Of a stretch of 64,000 nt of DNA, positions 54,747-64,000 are shown piece by piece. Location: NCBI GenBank assembly GCA_963729325.1, contig CAVSNS010000022.1, positions 62,001 to 126,000 on the forward strand. Direction: 5' to 3'. Within the stretch, counting starts at the first letter, position 1. Every line of letters starts with the position of its first letter. The notes under the pieces are model-generated. The model was not told the DNA's origin. It saw only the letters and a program-made list of their open reading frames with translations, and ran no database searches. This stretch comes from JABCYV01 sp963729325. GTDB taxonomy: Bacteria > Acidobacteriota > Terriglobia > Terriglobales > Acidobacteriaceae. A program made the translations under genes and the position numbers.

Positions 54747-56273
54747 TTAAGCTCTTGCCACTCCGCAGTTGCGGGCCAAGTGCGTGACGTAGTTCGAAGC
54801 CATACCAGCGTAGCCGAGATGCGGCACCTTATACGTTGCGCGCCTTACCTCAGGATGTTTGGCTTCGTATTTTCGAATGGCTTCGACTGTAAGTCCGGTC
54901 TTGTTCATCACATCTTCGAACTCCGCATGCGCCCGTTTTTTTGCCTCGGTCAGGATCATCTGGCAGCGGGACAAAGCATGAACCTCAGCGTCGCCCTTCA
55001 CTTCGATTGGCGCATAGAGCAAGTCGGGATACTTCCCCAGAACGTTCGCCATTGAACCAATCGACATGGTGTTGGGCATGCACGAATACGGTGAAAGCTC
55101 GCAAATCATGTGCGCTTTTTTATGGTGATAGGCGTGCAGTGCCTTTCCAATCAGCATGTGGCCTTCGCCACCACGCAGCTCGAAGTGATAGAACGGTTCC
55201 GCCAGTTCCTTCAGTTCTACCTGATCCGGCAATTCATTTGGAAGATTCGCCAAAGCCTTGCGGAAGCGGTTGTAAGTCCCGCGATAGATCTTCTCCAGTC
55301 CTTGCAGAGCCATGTGCTGCAACTGCGGATGCTTCGACTTCGAGTTCCGGTGCTCCAGTTTGCGGATCTCGGGATGCAATAGGTAATGCAGCCACACCGC
55401 AACCGGCGGAGGTACAACTTCGGACTGCTCCTGTTCTAACCAGCGCTTAATGTTGTAGTTACCGTCTCCTTCGTGGGTTTGAAGCCAAAATTCCCCGGTC
55501 ACTTTGACCTTGGCTTTAACCCGGAGATGGTCGACTTCAATGGCATCCCACTTCTTGCGAACCTCGCGCAGCGCTTTAGTGAAGTAGTTGCTCATCAGAT
55601 GCCAAGCGAGGGTACCGTACTTTTTGCCCCGATCGGGGCGATGGAGGAAGACCTCGTAAAGATACTCGACACTGTCTTTCAGAACCGCGTCGGTTTGACC
55701 CGGATTCACCTCGTACGGCCGAGTCAGGTACTCCAGATCAACCAGTAGGTCACCGCAGAGAATCGACCAAATCAAACCCAGGCTCATGGGCAGGTTGATC
55801 TCCAGGCCGCCACCATCCGCCGAACCCTGATCCAACTCATCCTGCGCAAGGAGGAAGAGGCGGAAATCGCGCAAACCTAGGCCGTCTAAGGCCATGGTGT
55901 AAGACTCGTGATATTGGCCAAAGCGGCATGGACCACAGGCGCCAGCCGTGAGGTAGACAAATTTTTCGTTCACCTCGTCCTTGCCGTGCGCCGCGACTTC
56001 CTTCTTAAGGAAGTTGACTAGGCTGCCGGTCGTGAAGATGGTTGGGCAGCAGGCGCCGGTATCGATCAGTTCCTTGCCTGCATCCAAGTCATCGCGCGCA
56101 ATATTGGGCAGCGGCTCAGCGTTATACTTCAGATTGCGCAACACCCCCTGCATCAGACGCTCGTGCTTCCACGTAAGCCCGCCATAGAGGATCGTTGTCT
56201 TCTCCCGCTGGGCGCGAGTAAAGGGCCGTGGCTTATAGGCGGTGTAAGGGGCAATGGTGGCCAACTGTGCCAT
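54747..56273 (-). CDS. 2-hydroxyacyl-CoA dehydratase component-like protein (HgdB/DUF2229 type)
   Basis: The 508-residue protein has the Cys-rich features of 2-hydroxyglutaryl-CoA dehydratase D-components: DTGACCPTIFTTGSLVNFLK, LTAGACGPCRFGQYHESYTM, CELSPYSCMPNTMSIGSMAN. These residues would hold a [4Fe-4S] cluster. The ribosome site AGGAG lies ten bases before the ATG. It is followed 46 bases later by the activase gene, so the pair forms an operon. In known systems the activase injects an electron into the dehydratase to make a ketyl radical. Substrate unknown. Confidence 0.8.
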   Translation of the reverse strand: MAQLATIAPYTAYKPRPFTRAQREKTTILYGGLTWKHERLMQGVLRNLKYNAEPLPNIARDDLDAGKELIDTGACCPTIFTTGSLVNFLKKEVAAHGKDEVNEKFVYLTAGACGPCRFGQYHESYTMALDGLGLRDFRLFLLAQDELDQGSADGGGLEINLPMSLGLIWSILCGDLLVDLEYLTRPYEVNPGQTDAVLKDSVEYLYEVFLHRPDRGKKYGTLAWHLMSNYFTKALREVRKKWDAIEVDHLRVKAKVKVTGEFWLQTHEGDGNYNIKRWLEQEQSEVVPPPVAVWLHYLLHPEIRKLEHRNSKSKHPQLQHMALQGLEKIYRGTYNRFRKALANLPNELPDQVELKELAEPFYHFELRGGEGHMLIGKALHAYHHKKAHMICELSPYSCMPNTMSIGSMANVLGKYPDLLYAPIEVKGDAEVHALSRCQMILTEAKKRAHAEFEDVMNKTGLTVEAIRKYEAKHPEVRRATYKVPHLGYAGMASNYVTHLARNCGVARA

Positions 56274-56378
56274 GTCGTTTCTCCTTCTCAGAACTTGGTC
56301 TGAGCGAACGTTAAGGAATCGTGTGAACTGCCGAGCGCCTCGAACGACAACCCGTCCTCTCGGACAAGGATTTCGGTT

Positions 56379-57676
56379 CTAGGCACCGGAAACCTCCACA
56401 GTCATTTCAACCACGGGTACGAGTGGACGCGGATGTTCCTCTTCCCAGTGACGGGCAAGGGAAGGATGATGTAGCCCATGGCGGCGAATGCACTGAATTA
56501 CCACGACAAAAGAATGCGGCGCCAATCAGTTGGGCAAGAATCGGGATGTGCAAGGCTGTGATCAGACCGTAACGGTCTGCCACGCGGCCGATCACGATCG
56601 GAGCGATAGCCATGGACAAGAGATTCACAAACAGATAATAAAATCCCAGCGCGGTCGCATGTCCGCGCGATGGTACCAAATCATGAATCGTGGCCGTAAG
56701 GGGGCCATGATACCAGCTTAGGAAGAATGCGCCCAGCCCAAATGCAAGCAGAAAATGGACCTTGCCGGTCGAGTGTAAAGCATAGAAGATTGCCGGCGCG
56801 GCGAGAACGAATCCTACAGGAATGATCACGGCGCGTCCCCAAGGGCGAATGCGGGCCATGTGATCGGAGAGGTAGGCGCCCGTCGAGATGCCCACGGCCC
56901 CTCCCACAACAATGACTAGCCCCAGAGCCAATCCCGCTTCCCGCGCGCTGAAGCCTTTGTATTCCTGGACTAGATCTGGACCCCAGACAATGTAGGCGTA
57001 TCCCGCAAAACTACCGAACCAGCCACTTACTAAGAGAGCCACGAATGCTGGGACCCGCAATAGTTCGCCTAGCGACATCTTCTTGCCGTGCGACGGCGGT
57101 AGTACAACGCTCTTCGGGAGGGTCAGAGCAGTTAACCCCAGAATCAGCCCGGGCACGCCGACCAGGAAGAAAGCCGGCGCGCCAACCAAACGATTGCGCC
57201 ATAACTCCACCCAGTGCGATCCCGGTCGCCCCACCAATAAACATTCCGGTGTCGAAGGCCCCCTGAACCCGTGCCCGGACCTCGCGCGGGAAAGTAGCAC
57301 TGATTACGGCCGCGCCAGCCGGGGTATAGGCGGCCTCGCCCACTCCTACCAATGCCCGTGCTGCCAGCAAAGAGCGGAACGACCCGGCCAGCCCGCTAAA
57401 GAAAGTGGCGCTGCTCCAAAATAGCACTCCCGCGCTGATTACGGCGCGACGGGAAATGCGGTCGGCAAGCATCCCCAAAGGGAAGCTGGCCAGCGAAAGC
57501 ACTACCGTAAAAGCGGTAGCTAAGTACCCAAGCTGCACAAAGGAAAGCGGAAAGTCGCGGCGAATGGCTGGGAATAAGGAAAAAATGATTTGCCGGTCAA
57601 CATAGTTCACAAAGTTGACCAGCATCAGGATCAACAGCACCCGCCACTGCGTCCGGCTGAAGTTGCTGATTTTCAT
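56379..57676 (-). pseudogene. MFS transporter, two frameshifts
   Basis: The start at 57676 gives KISNFSRTQWRVLLILMLVN and the first helices with the MFS loop motif (GMLADRISRRAVISAGVLFW). Near 57180 the frame shifts after GWRAGF (one T short in CTTTCTT) into FFLVGVPGLILGLTALTLPK. The second half has GFSAREAGLALGLVIVVGGA and IVIGRVADRYGLITALHIPI. Near 56515 a second shift restores the expected end (VVVIQCIRRHGLHHPSLARH, ending at 56379). The length of about 430 residues and 12 helices fit the major facilitator family. Substrate cannot be told. Confidence 0.75.
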
Positions 57677-57908
57677 TGAGTATCTACCGCCCCTGGTGCT
57701 TGTGGAATCGCGCAGCCACACGAATGCCCGTGGCAGGATTCCCGCGACGCAGGCGATTAAAGACCGCGCGCGCCCCAATGGCAAGCGACAAAGACCGACA
57801 TTGTACGTCAGTCTGGCGCAATCCGGTTAGTTCGCCGCCTCCGCTCATTGCTTCCATGGTGTAACCAGAGTAGACTCTGCGCCAAACTCGGGGCTCTTAG
57901 CCAGGAGA

Positions 57909-59730
57909 TTGGGGATGGCGGGGGAAGGTCCACAACTGCGTCCAGAGATCGAAGCGCCACGAGCCGATGTGCTCGATTCCTGGAAGGAGATCGCGGTCTA
58001 CCTGAAGCGGGAAGTCCGTACCGTTCAGCGCTGGGAAAAGAATCTAGGCTTACCTGTTCGCCGCCTCTCGCGTGATAAGCAGGGAGCGGTTTTCGCTTAC
58101 AGGTCGGAAATCGATGCCTGGTGGCGGGAGCGCGAAACCCAGATCGGCGACGCGAAGACCGAAGACAACGAAAGCGAAGAGGCTCTGGCCCCTCTCTCTC
58201 GCCGCCTGAGCCCGACTCCGCAGCCGCTAAATCGCAGGATGTTCGCTCAAGTGCGCGGCGACCCTTCGTAATAGTCCTCGTGGCCGCTCTGGCGGTGGCT
58301 GCCGCCATCTCCATTCGCCTGGCGTTATGCGCGAGACATGTTTTGGCCGTCCCCGGTCAGACTGGTCGTCTTGCCCTTCAAGAACTTGAGTGGTGGTCCC
58401 GAGACCCAACGCGTCACTGACGGACTAACCGAGGAGATGTTTACCCGCCTGGGGCAGCTCCATCCCGAACGGTTGGCGGTGGTCGAGTTGGCCCCTGCCG
58501 ATGCCGCTTTATCCTTTCGACCAGATCGGCAGGAAATTCAAGGCAAACTACATCCTGGAAGGGAGCGCACGGAGCGAGGGGCAACGATTGGTGATTACCT
58601 ATCAGCTTGCTTTGGTGAAAGACCGAACCAGCGTGGGTGGCGGCCGATATGAGCCCGACCTGCAGGATCCACAACAAATCATTCCGGTCCAGATTCAAGT
58701 GGCCGGTGACATCGTAAAGAACGTGCTCAACGAGCTGCCGCTACACTTGGGTTCTGCGCACCAGGTAAACCAGGCGGCTTACGAGGCTTACCTGACCGGG
58801 CGTTATCTCTGGAACCGGCGCACAACGGAAAGTCTCACCAACGCCCTCACTTACTTTCAGCAGGCAATTCAGGCAGATCCCAGTTATGCCCCATCGTATG
58901 CGGGCCTGGCGGATTGCTATTCCTTGCTGGGCTCCGCACCCTACACTGCTTTGCCTCCGCTCGAGGCCTTCCCGAAAGCCGAAACCGCAGCTCGAAAAGC
59001 ACTCGAAATTGACGAGACTCTGGCCGAAGCCCATGTCTCGCTCGGGTATTCCGAGTTGGTATATGACCGGAATTTTCCGCAGGCGGAGAAAGAGTTTCAG
59101 CGCGCCTTGCAATTGCGGCCAACCTATGCCACTGCCCATCAATACTACGGCTACTATTTAACTGCTATGGGCCGACTCGACGAAGCCATCGCGGAGCGAA
59201 AACAGGCCCAGGAGTTGGAGCCCGCTTCTCCGCTGCTCAACTCAGCGCTGGGCGAGGCTTACTACCAGGCCAGAAAATTCGACCTCACCATCGCTCAGAA
59301 CCAGAAGTCACTCGTTTTAGATAAGAGTTACGCCATAGCGCTGATCAACCTGGGTCGTGCCTTCGAGCAAAAGAAGATGTATCCGGAGGCAATACAGGCG
59401 TTTCAAAAAATCCTGGCCTTCGTTCCCGACGACCCTGTTCTTCTCGCTCTGATCGCTCATGACTATGCTGTTTCCGGGCGGAAGGCGGAAGCGCGCGCCA
59501 TGGTTGCCAAGCTCCAGCAAATGAGCGCCGCGAGATACGTACCAAGCGTTTATATTGCGTTGATTTACACCGGCCTCAATGACAAGGATGAAGCCTTCCG
59601 CTGGCTCGATAAAGCCTTCGATGAACGGTGCGAATATCTGGTGTACTTGCCAACCGAACCGCTAGCCGATCCTCTTCGCAACGATCCAAGATTTGCCCAG
59701 CTCCTGCATCGCCTGGGGCTTAAGGCGTAG
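57909..59730 (+). pseudogene. HTH-FlgO-TPR regulator (CadC-like), several frameshifts
   Basis: The gene begins with an HTH domain (DSWKEIAVYLKREVRTVQRW, GAVFAYRSEIDAWWRERE). After a shift there is a membrane helix (VIVLVAALAVAAAISIRLAL). Another shift gives the FlgO/TolB-like block (RLVVLPFKNLSGGPETQRVT, DGLTEEMFTRLGQLHPERLA). From about 58500 the frame is stable: DQIGRKFKANYILEGSARSE, YQLALVKDRTSVGGGRYEPD, and a long series of TPR repeats (LTNALTYFQQAIQADPSYAP, AEKEFQRALQLRPTYATAHQ, AIQAFQKILAFVPDDPVLLA). This architecture is widespread in Acidobacteria. At least three indels fall between 58230 and 58510. Confidence 0.75.
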
Positions 59731-59879
59731 GAGCCGAAGCTCCGAGAAACCTCTCGATTACTCCGGGAACCTGTCCTAACGGACGGGTAACCAGCGTCTG
59801 GTTACGTGGCCGATTGCGCGCCGCATTCGCGGCAGTTCGTAACTTGTCGTCCCTTCGACCCGGGACTAGCCTCATTACT

Positions 59880-61256
59880 ATGTCGGCGCTGTCTCTCTTG
59901 TTCTCCTCCGACGAGGAGACGTCGCGCGCTCTGATCCAAACGCTCAAAGAGCTTGAGCTGGAAGTCGAGCACTGCCCGGAGATCTTTGCGGCAGTGGAAA
60001 AGATCACCAGCCGAAGCTTCGACATTATTGTTTGCGACTGGCAGGAAGGACTTGAAGCCGCGTTCCTGCTTAAGTCGGCCCGAGAATTGAAAGCCAATAG
60101 CGGCGCGTTCACCATCGCTGTGGCCGACGCGGATTCCGCAAGTGCAGCCCGCGAGGCGGGCGCAAATTTCGTTCTCCGCCTACCGATCGTTCCGGAAAAG
60201 GCCAAGTATGCCTTGCTAACTTGCGACGAGTTCCTTCGGCATATGCGGACCTGGTTGCCTAAACTGGGCTTCCCTACCGCAGAAGAGACTGCTTCTCAGA
60301 GCGCGGGTCACAAGTCGAGGTCGCCACAACGAGAAAGACAGGCGGGGGCGGCGACAGCACGTACTCATCGGCCCTCCCCTCCGTTCCGCTGTGACGTCAC
60401 CAACACTGCTGCACTGGTTCCCACAAGCCCGATCTTCGAGGATCGTCTTGCTTCCCACTTCGGCATTCAAACCCTGTTTTCCACCCTACCGGAAAGTGAG
60501 CCTGACGAGCAAAACCGCGAAGCAGATATCAGCAGGTCTTTGCTCACCACAGCATTAGGTGTAGCTCTGCTCTCCGCCGGTTACGTGTTCAGCGAACCCT
60601 TACGGAATCAGTCCGTGACCATTGCAGTGGCCAAGATCTACGGGCGCGCTCTGGAGAAGACCCACGTCTGGTTAGACAGAAGTAACAACGAAACGCCTCC
60701 GCCCTCCCAAGTAGCACAGAACGATAGCCTCGTGTCACCCCATGCGCGGACTGGATCCCTGCATATCCGGATCACGCCAGTGCCCGAATCCTCTGCACCA
60801 GCCCAACCCACACCCAACGGCAGCCAGCCGCCGTTGTCATCGGCCGAGATCCAGCCGGCCCTTGTGGCGACTAACGTCACTCACATCCCGACCAGTCTGC
60901 AGGTACCGATCCAGGCCAACCTGCGCGATGTTTCCTCCAGAGTTACCTCGTCCCTCCTGGGCTCACTGGAGCCCGTGACTCTGTCCGAAGAGCTTGCCCA
61001 AAAGCTGGTGCTACAAAAGGTTTCGCCCAGCTATCCCGAGCGGGCGTTGAAGGCAGGATTGCAAGGGTCAGTGGTTCTCCAGGCGTGGATCGCCCGGGAT
61101 GGCACCATCCGCGACTTGAAGCTGATTCGCGGCTCTTTTCTTCTGGGCCAGGCTGCTTATAAAGCCGTCAGACAATGGCGCTACCAGCCCTATCTGCTGA
61201 ACGGTCAGGCAGTCGAAACCCAAACCTACGTGACGGTGGATTTCCGGCTACCCTAA
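59880..61256 (+). CDS. Receiver-like domain fused to TonB C-terminal domain
   Basis: With the ATG at 59880 the protein has 458 residues. Residues 1 to 110 look like a response-regulator receiver (SALSLLFSSDEETSRALIQT, SFDIIVCDWQEGLEAAFLLK with the usual Asp, FTIAVADADSASAAREAGAN). A disordered linker precedes one membrane helix (LLTTALGVALLSAGYVFSEP). A long Pro/Ser-rich periplasmic part ends in a TonB_C domain (KVSPSYPERALKAGLQGSVV, LLGQAAYKAVRQWRYQPYLL). The acidic pair of a true receiver is weak (SSDEE), so phosphorylation is uncertain. A cytoplasmic signal tied to TonB energy transfer would be unusual. Confidence 0.75.
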   Translation: MSALSLLFSSDEETSRALIQTLKELELEVEHCPEIFAAVEKITSRSFDIIVCDWQEGLEAAFLLKSARELKANSGAFTIAVADADSASAAREAGANFVLRLPIVPEKAKYALLTCDEFLRHMRTWLPKLGFPTAEETASQSAGHKSRSPQRERQAGAATARTHRPSPPFRCDVTNTAALVPTSPIFEDRLASHFGIQTLFSTLPESEPDEQNREADISRSLLTTALGVALLSAGYVFSEPLRNQSVTIAVAKIYGRALEKTHVWLDRSNNETPPPSQVAQNDSLVSPHARTGSLHIRITPVPESSAPAQPTPNGSQPPLSSAEIQPALVATNVTHIPTSLQVPIQANLRDVSSRVTSSLLGSLEPVTLSEELAQKLVLQKVSPSYPERALKAGLQGSVVLQAWIARDGTIRDLKLIRGSFLLGQAAYKAVRQWRYQPYLLNGQAVETQTYVTVDFRLP

Positions 61257-61364
61257 GCACAGCCTCCATCCGGCATTAGATACCCCGTACCTTCAGAATC
61301 AACCAGTTCACAATCTTTTACATCGTTTTACCCCCCATTGACACATGCCTTGTGCCGCTAAACT

Positions 61365-63053
61365 ATGTTTCGTAGCGTCACTATGAACCTGAAGCGCAAC
61401 TGGAACGAGCGAACTCGACTGATACTGACGCTGGAGCTCGCCGTAGTTCTGCCCGCCGCCGCCCTTGTGATTCTGAGCGCATGGCACTTGAATCACATTC
61501 AGCGCGACCGGGCTGTCGAAGCTGCCATCCAGCGCGATTTCAGCCAGGTCCTGGCGATTTCCGAGAAGCACATCAATCACAAGGCGTACGACTTGGCGGA
61601 CGATGTTCGAAACGAGTTCCCGTCTCTGGGGCAAGCCTGCAGCGTAAATCTGGATAAACTTCTCGCCGCGCATCCCTACATCGCCCACGTCTTCCTGTAC
61701 GACCCCAAGAACGGGCTGATATTTCGCTCACAGCCCCACCGGCTGCAAGAGCCAGAATTCCGGGCCGAGGCCGATGAGTTCTCCAGAATGGCCGACATGT
61801 GGATGAAGATCGAGTTCGACGATTTCTCGAAGAAATTGGCAAGGATGGAGAAAAAGGGCACCCCTTACGTCTGCGAGGGGAACTGGGCATCCCGAGGGGA
61901 CAAACATTTGTACCAGACCGCAGCGTATTTTCTGAAAACAGATGAGGCCAGCGGACGCAAGGTTATCGCCGGCATAGTGTTCGATGCCGAGTACCTTCGC
62001 GATCACTTCTTTCCGGAGATGCTCGAGGACGTGATAAATCACAACCTCAGCGAGGGCCAGAGCAATTCCAGCCATGCCGTGATGATGGTTCACGCCAAGA
62101 GCGATTCCGCTCCGATGGCAGCCTCGGTCGGATGGGACGGCGGCATCCCAGAGGTGGAACGCAACATGGAAGGTGCGTTCCCCGGGCTGGCTCTCGCCAT
62201 CAAGCTGCGCGGAACTACGCTGGAGGCCATCGGCCAACGCTTCGTGCGGACCAGCTTCTTGATCCTCGGGGGCCTATCGCTGCTGTTAGCCGGTGGATTG
62301 GTACTGACCTACCGCAACGTCAGCAAAGAGATGGCGCTGGCGCGGGTAAAGTCGGATTTCGTCTCCAACGTTTCGCACGAGCTCAGGACTCCGCTCTCCT
62401 TGATCCGGTTGTACGCCGAAACCCTCGAAATGGGCCGGCTCACCACCCCGGAGAAATATCAGGAGTATTACTGCATTATTCGCAAAGAGAGCGAACGTCT
62501 CACCGCGCTCATCAACAACATTCTCGATTTTTCACGGATCGAAGCCGGCCGCAAAGAATATGACTTCCGCGAAACTGACATGCGCGAACTGGTGCATAAC
62601 ACGCTCGATTCCTATCGCTACCAGATCGAGCAGCACGGTTTCACCTTTGAAGAAAAGATAGACGAAGTGCCTTCTCTGCGCGTGGACCGCGAAGCGATGG
62701 CTCGGTCCCTGGTGAATCTGGTCAATAACGCGCTCAAGTACTCGCAGGACAGAAAATACATCGGCGTCAACCTATATCGAGAGAACGGATCGGTGAAGTT
62801 GGAAGTAATTGACCACGGGATCGGCATACCCCGTCAAGAACAGCAAAAGATATTCGAGAAGTTCTATCGCGTCGGGGACCCGCTGGTCCACAACACTAAG
62901 GGAAGTGGTCTGGGTCTTTCCCTGGTGCGTCATATTGCTCAGGCCCACGGTGGCGAGGTTGTTGTCGACAGCGCGCCGGGACAGGGGAGCAAGTTCACCA
63001 TCACCCTGCCCGTCGCTCGGAGAGAGAACGGAAGCAAGGCAGCCTCGGCATGA
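61365..63053 (+). CDS. Sensor histidine kinase (EnvZ/PhoR class)
   Basis: The 562-residue protein has an N-terminal helix (RLILTLELAVVLPAAALVIL), a periplasmic sensor of about 260 residues and a second helix (TSFLILGGLSLLLAGGLVLT). The HisKA domain with the phospho-His follows (VKSDFVSNVSHELRTPLSLI), then HATPase_c (LVNLVNNALKYSQDRKYIGV; VIDHGIGIPRQEQQKIFEKF; GSGLGLSLVRHIAQAHGGEV). The stop overlaps the response-regulator ATG by four bases, so the two are translated in tandem and act together. A start at 61383 is also possible. No frame damage. Confidence 0.9.
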   Translation: MFRSVTMNLKRNWNERTRLILTLELAVVLPAAALVILSAWHLNHIQRDRAVEAAIQRDFSQVLAISEKHINHKAYDLADDVRNEFPSLGQACSVNLDKLLAAHPYIAHVFLYDPKNGLIFRSQPHRLQEPEFRAEADEFSRMADMWMKIEFDDFSKKLARMEKKGTPYVCEGNWASRGDKHLYQTAAYFLKTDEASGRKVIAGIVFDAEYLRDHFFPEMLEDVINHNLSEGQSNSSHAVMMVHAKSDSAPMAASVGWDGGIPEVERNMEGAFPGLALAIKLRGTTLEAIGQRFVRTSFLILGGLSLLLAGGLVLTYRNVSKEMALARVKSDFVSNVSHELRTPLSLIRLYAETLEMGRLTTPEKYQEYYCIIRKESERLTALINNILDFSRIEAGRKEYDFRETDMRELVHNTLDSYRYQIEQHGFTFEEKIDEVPSLRVDREAMARSLVNLVNNALKYSQDRKYIGVNLYRENGSVKLEVIDHGIGIPRQEQQKIFEKFYRVGDPLVHNTKGSGLGLSLVRHIAQAHGGEVVVDSAPGQGSKFTITLPVARRENGSKAASA

Positions 63054-63823
63054 ACGCCGGTAAGGGAGAGCGGGCAGTGACAAACATCAAATCAGCCGTC
63101 GAGTCTCCAGCAAAGGCAAAAACCGGCAGCGGAGAGCGTGAGATGCCCAGAATCCTGATCGTCGAGGACGAGCCCAACATGGTGGCCGGTCTGCGCGACA
63201 ACTTTGAATTCGAAGGCTACCATGTCATCACCGCGCCGGATGGCGTTGCCGGTCTGGAACGCGCCCTGAATGAAGCGCCCGACCTCGTCATCCTCGACGT
63301 CATGATGCCCCGCATGAGCGGCCTCGATGTCTGCAAGCAGCTCAAGAGCAAACGGCCCTCGATCCCCGTGATCATGCTCACCGCGCGAGGTCAGGAAATC
63401 GACAAAGTAGTGGGACTGGAACTGGGCGCGGACGACTATGTAACCAAGCCATTTTCCATCCGCGAGCTTTTGGCTCGGGTGAAAGCCGTTCTCCGTCGCG
63501 CACGCGCCGTTCCCAAAGAACAGGACCGCTATGCCTTCGGAGACGTTGAGGTGAACCTGCGCAGCTGCCAAGTGTCGCGTAGCGGCAAGGCCCTGGATTT
63601 CTCTTCGAAGGAGTTCGAACTGCTCAAATACTTCCTCTGTCATCCGGGGGAGACGCTGACTCGCGATCGCTTGCTGGAAGAAGTCTGGGGCTACGATCGC
63701 TTTCCGACCACACGCACGGTTGACGCGCATATTGTCCGTTTGCGCCAGAAGATTGAGCTTAAACCCGAAGAGCCTCGGTTCATCCTGACCGTGCACGGTA
63801 CTGGTTATAAGTTCGTTGGCTGA
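63050..63823 (+). CDS. OmpR/PhoB-type response regulator
   Basis: The 257-residue protein has an N-terminal tail of about 30 residues, a receiver domain (RILIVEDEPNMVAGLRDNFE; LVILDVMMPRMSGLDVCKQL; VIMLTARGQEIDKVVGLELG; YVTKPFSIRELLARVKAVLR) with all key residues, and a winged-helix output domain (LDFSSKEFELLKYFLCHPGE; RLLEEVWGYDRFPTTRTVDA; RFILTVHGTGYKFVG). It overlaps the kinase by four bases and is its cognate regulator. A start at 63143 without the tail is possible. Confidence 0.9.
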   Translation: MNAGKGERAVTNIKSAVESPAKAKTGSGEREMPRILIVEDEPNMVAGLRDNFEFEGYHVITAPDGVAGLERALNEAPDLVILDVMMPRMSGLDVCKQLKSKRPSIPVIMLTARGQEIDKVVGLELGADDYVTKPFSIRELLARVKAVLRRARAVPKEQDRYAFGDVEVNLRSCQVSRSGKALDFSSKEFELLKYFLCHPGETLTRDRLLEEVWGYDRFPTTRTVDAHIVRLRQKIELKPEEPRFILTVHGTGYKFVG

Positions 63824-63831
63824 ACGGTGAA

Positions 63832-64000
63832 ATGATGATGTCCGACACTGGCAAAATTCGCATTGGGCCGGTTTTAAACGGCATCGGGATGGTTCCCTCT
63901 GACCAGGCGATGCCTGGACGCTCCGCCCGCGTGGACGATACCAGGCTCATCCGCGAGGCCCAACTGGGCAACACTGCCGCCTTCGAAGAATTGGTGCGGC
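63832..64000 (+). CDS. Sigma-70-family protein, N-terminal part (cut by window edge)
   Basis: Nine bases after the response regulator a frame opens with three ATG in a row (63832, 63835, 63838) and runs to the window end (56 codons). It ends with VDDTRLIREAQLGNTAAFEE, the beginning of sigma-70 region 2 of ECF-type factors. The close spacing suggests that it belongs to the same operon as the kinase and regulator. Confidence 0.6.
   Translation, partial: MMMSDTGKIRIGPVLNGIGMVPSDQAMPGRSARVDDTRLIREAQLGNTAAFEELVR

Overview
The window looks like an Acidobacteriota chromosome (Terriglobia/Koribacter-like). The basis is gene content: a VWFA-related exported protein of the acidobacterial type, a SYLF protein, glycine-zipper and DUF4097-type exported proteins, a CadC/FlgO-like HTH-TPR regulator, TonB-dependent receptor fragments with a carbohydrate-operon partner, and an REC-TonB fusion. 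No rRNA or CRISPR array is visible. This assignment is inference from families, not from a phylogenetic marker.

Positions 1 to about 40.87 kb read as an accessory region, probably an integrative island. The left edge has a tyrosine integrase (cut by the window edge) overlapping an excisionase-like HTH gene, a replication-relaxation-type protein, its coupled partner and a small RHH-like protein. The right edge is the 3' part of a tRNA-Met gene (40828-40873) with no 5' half in front of it, as expected of an att site. Between them lie exported-protein cargo (5.0-9.1 kb), a Tat-exported beta-carbonic anhydrase, five IS110-family transposase genes in different states of decay, and two group II introns. 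One intron sits inside a decayed TonB-receptor/glycoside-hydrolase operon. Further cargo is a metal-response module (RcnR-like repressor, P1B-type ATPase, 2Fe-2S protein, 26.5-29.4 kb), an NlpC/P60 hydrolase, a lipoprotein with a knottin-like tail, and two tandem degenerate GGDEF proteins. The strongest individual finding is a probable selenoprotein at 37459-38526: a thioredoxin/AhpC-like domain whose peroxidatic Cys position is an in-frame UGA followed at once by a hairpin with bacterial-SECIS geometry, fused to a DsbD-alpha-like domain.

From 40.9 kb onward the content is more chromosomal. It holds two small membrane proteins (DUF1328, DUF3309), an ECF sigma factor, a SYLF gene cleanly split by an IS630-family element with a TA target duplication, a NarL-type response regulator beside a frameshifted CHASE3-type histidine kinase, a decayed PQQ beta-propeller gene and a HAF-repeat protein. 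It continues with a 2-hydroxyacyl-CoA dehydratase-type protein and activase pair, a frameshifted MFS transporter, a frameshifted HTH-TPR regulator, an REC-TonB fusion protein, an intact OmpR/EnvZ-type two-component pair, and the start of another sigma-70 gene at the right edge.

A striking general property is the number of single-base frame breaks, both insertions and deletions, many in short homopolymers, in genes that otherwise look conserved. Either the region is under heavy decay or the assembly carries indel errors. Every call marked pseudogene should be read with that alternative in mind.
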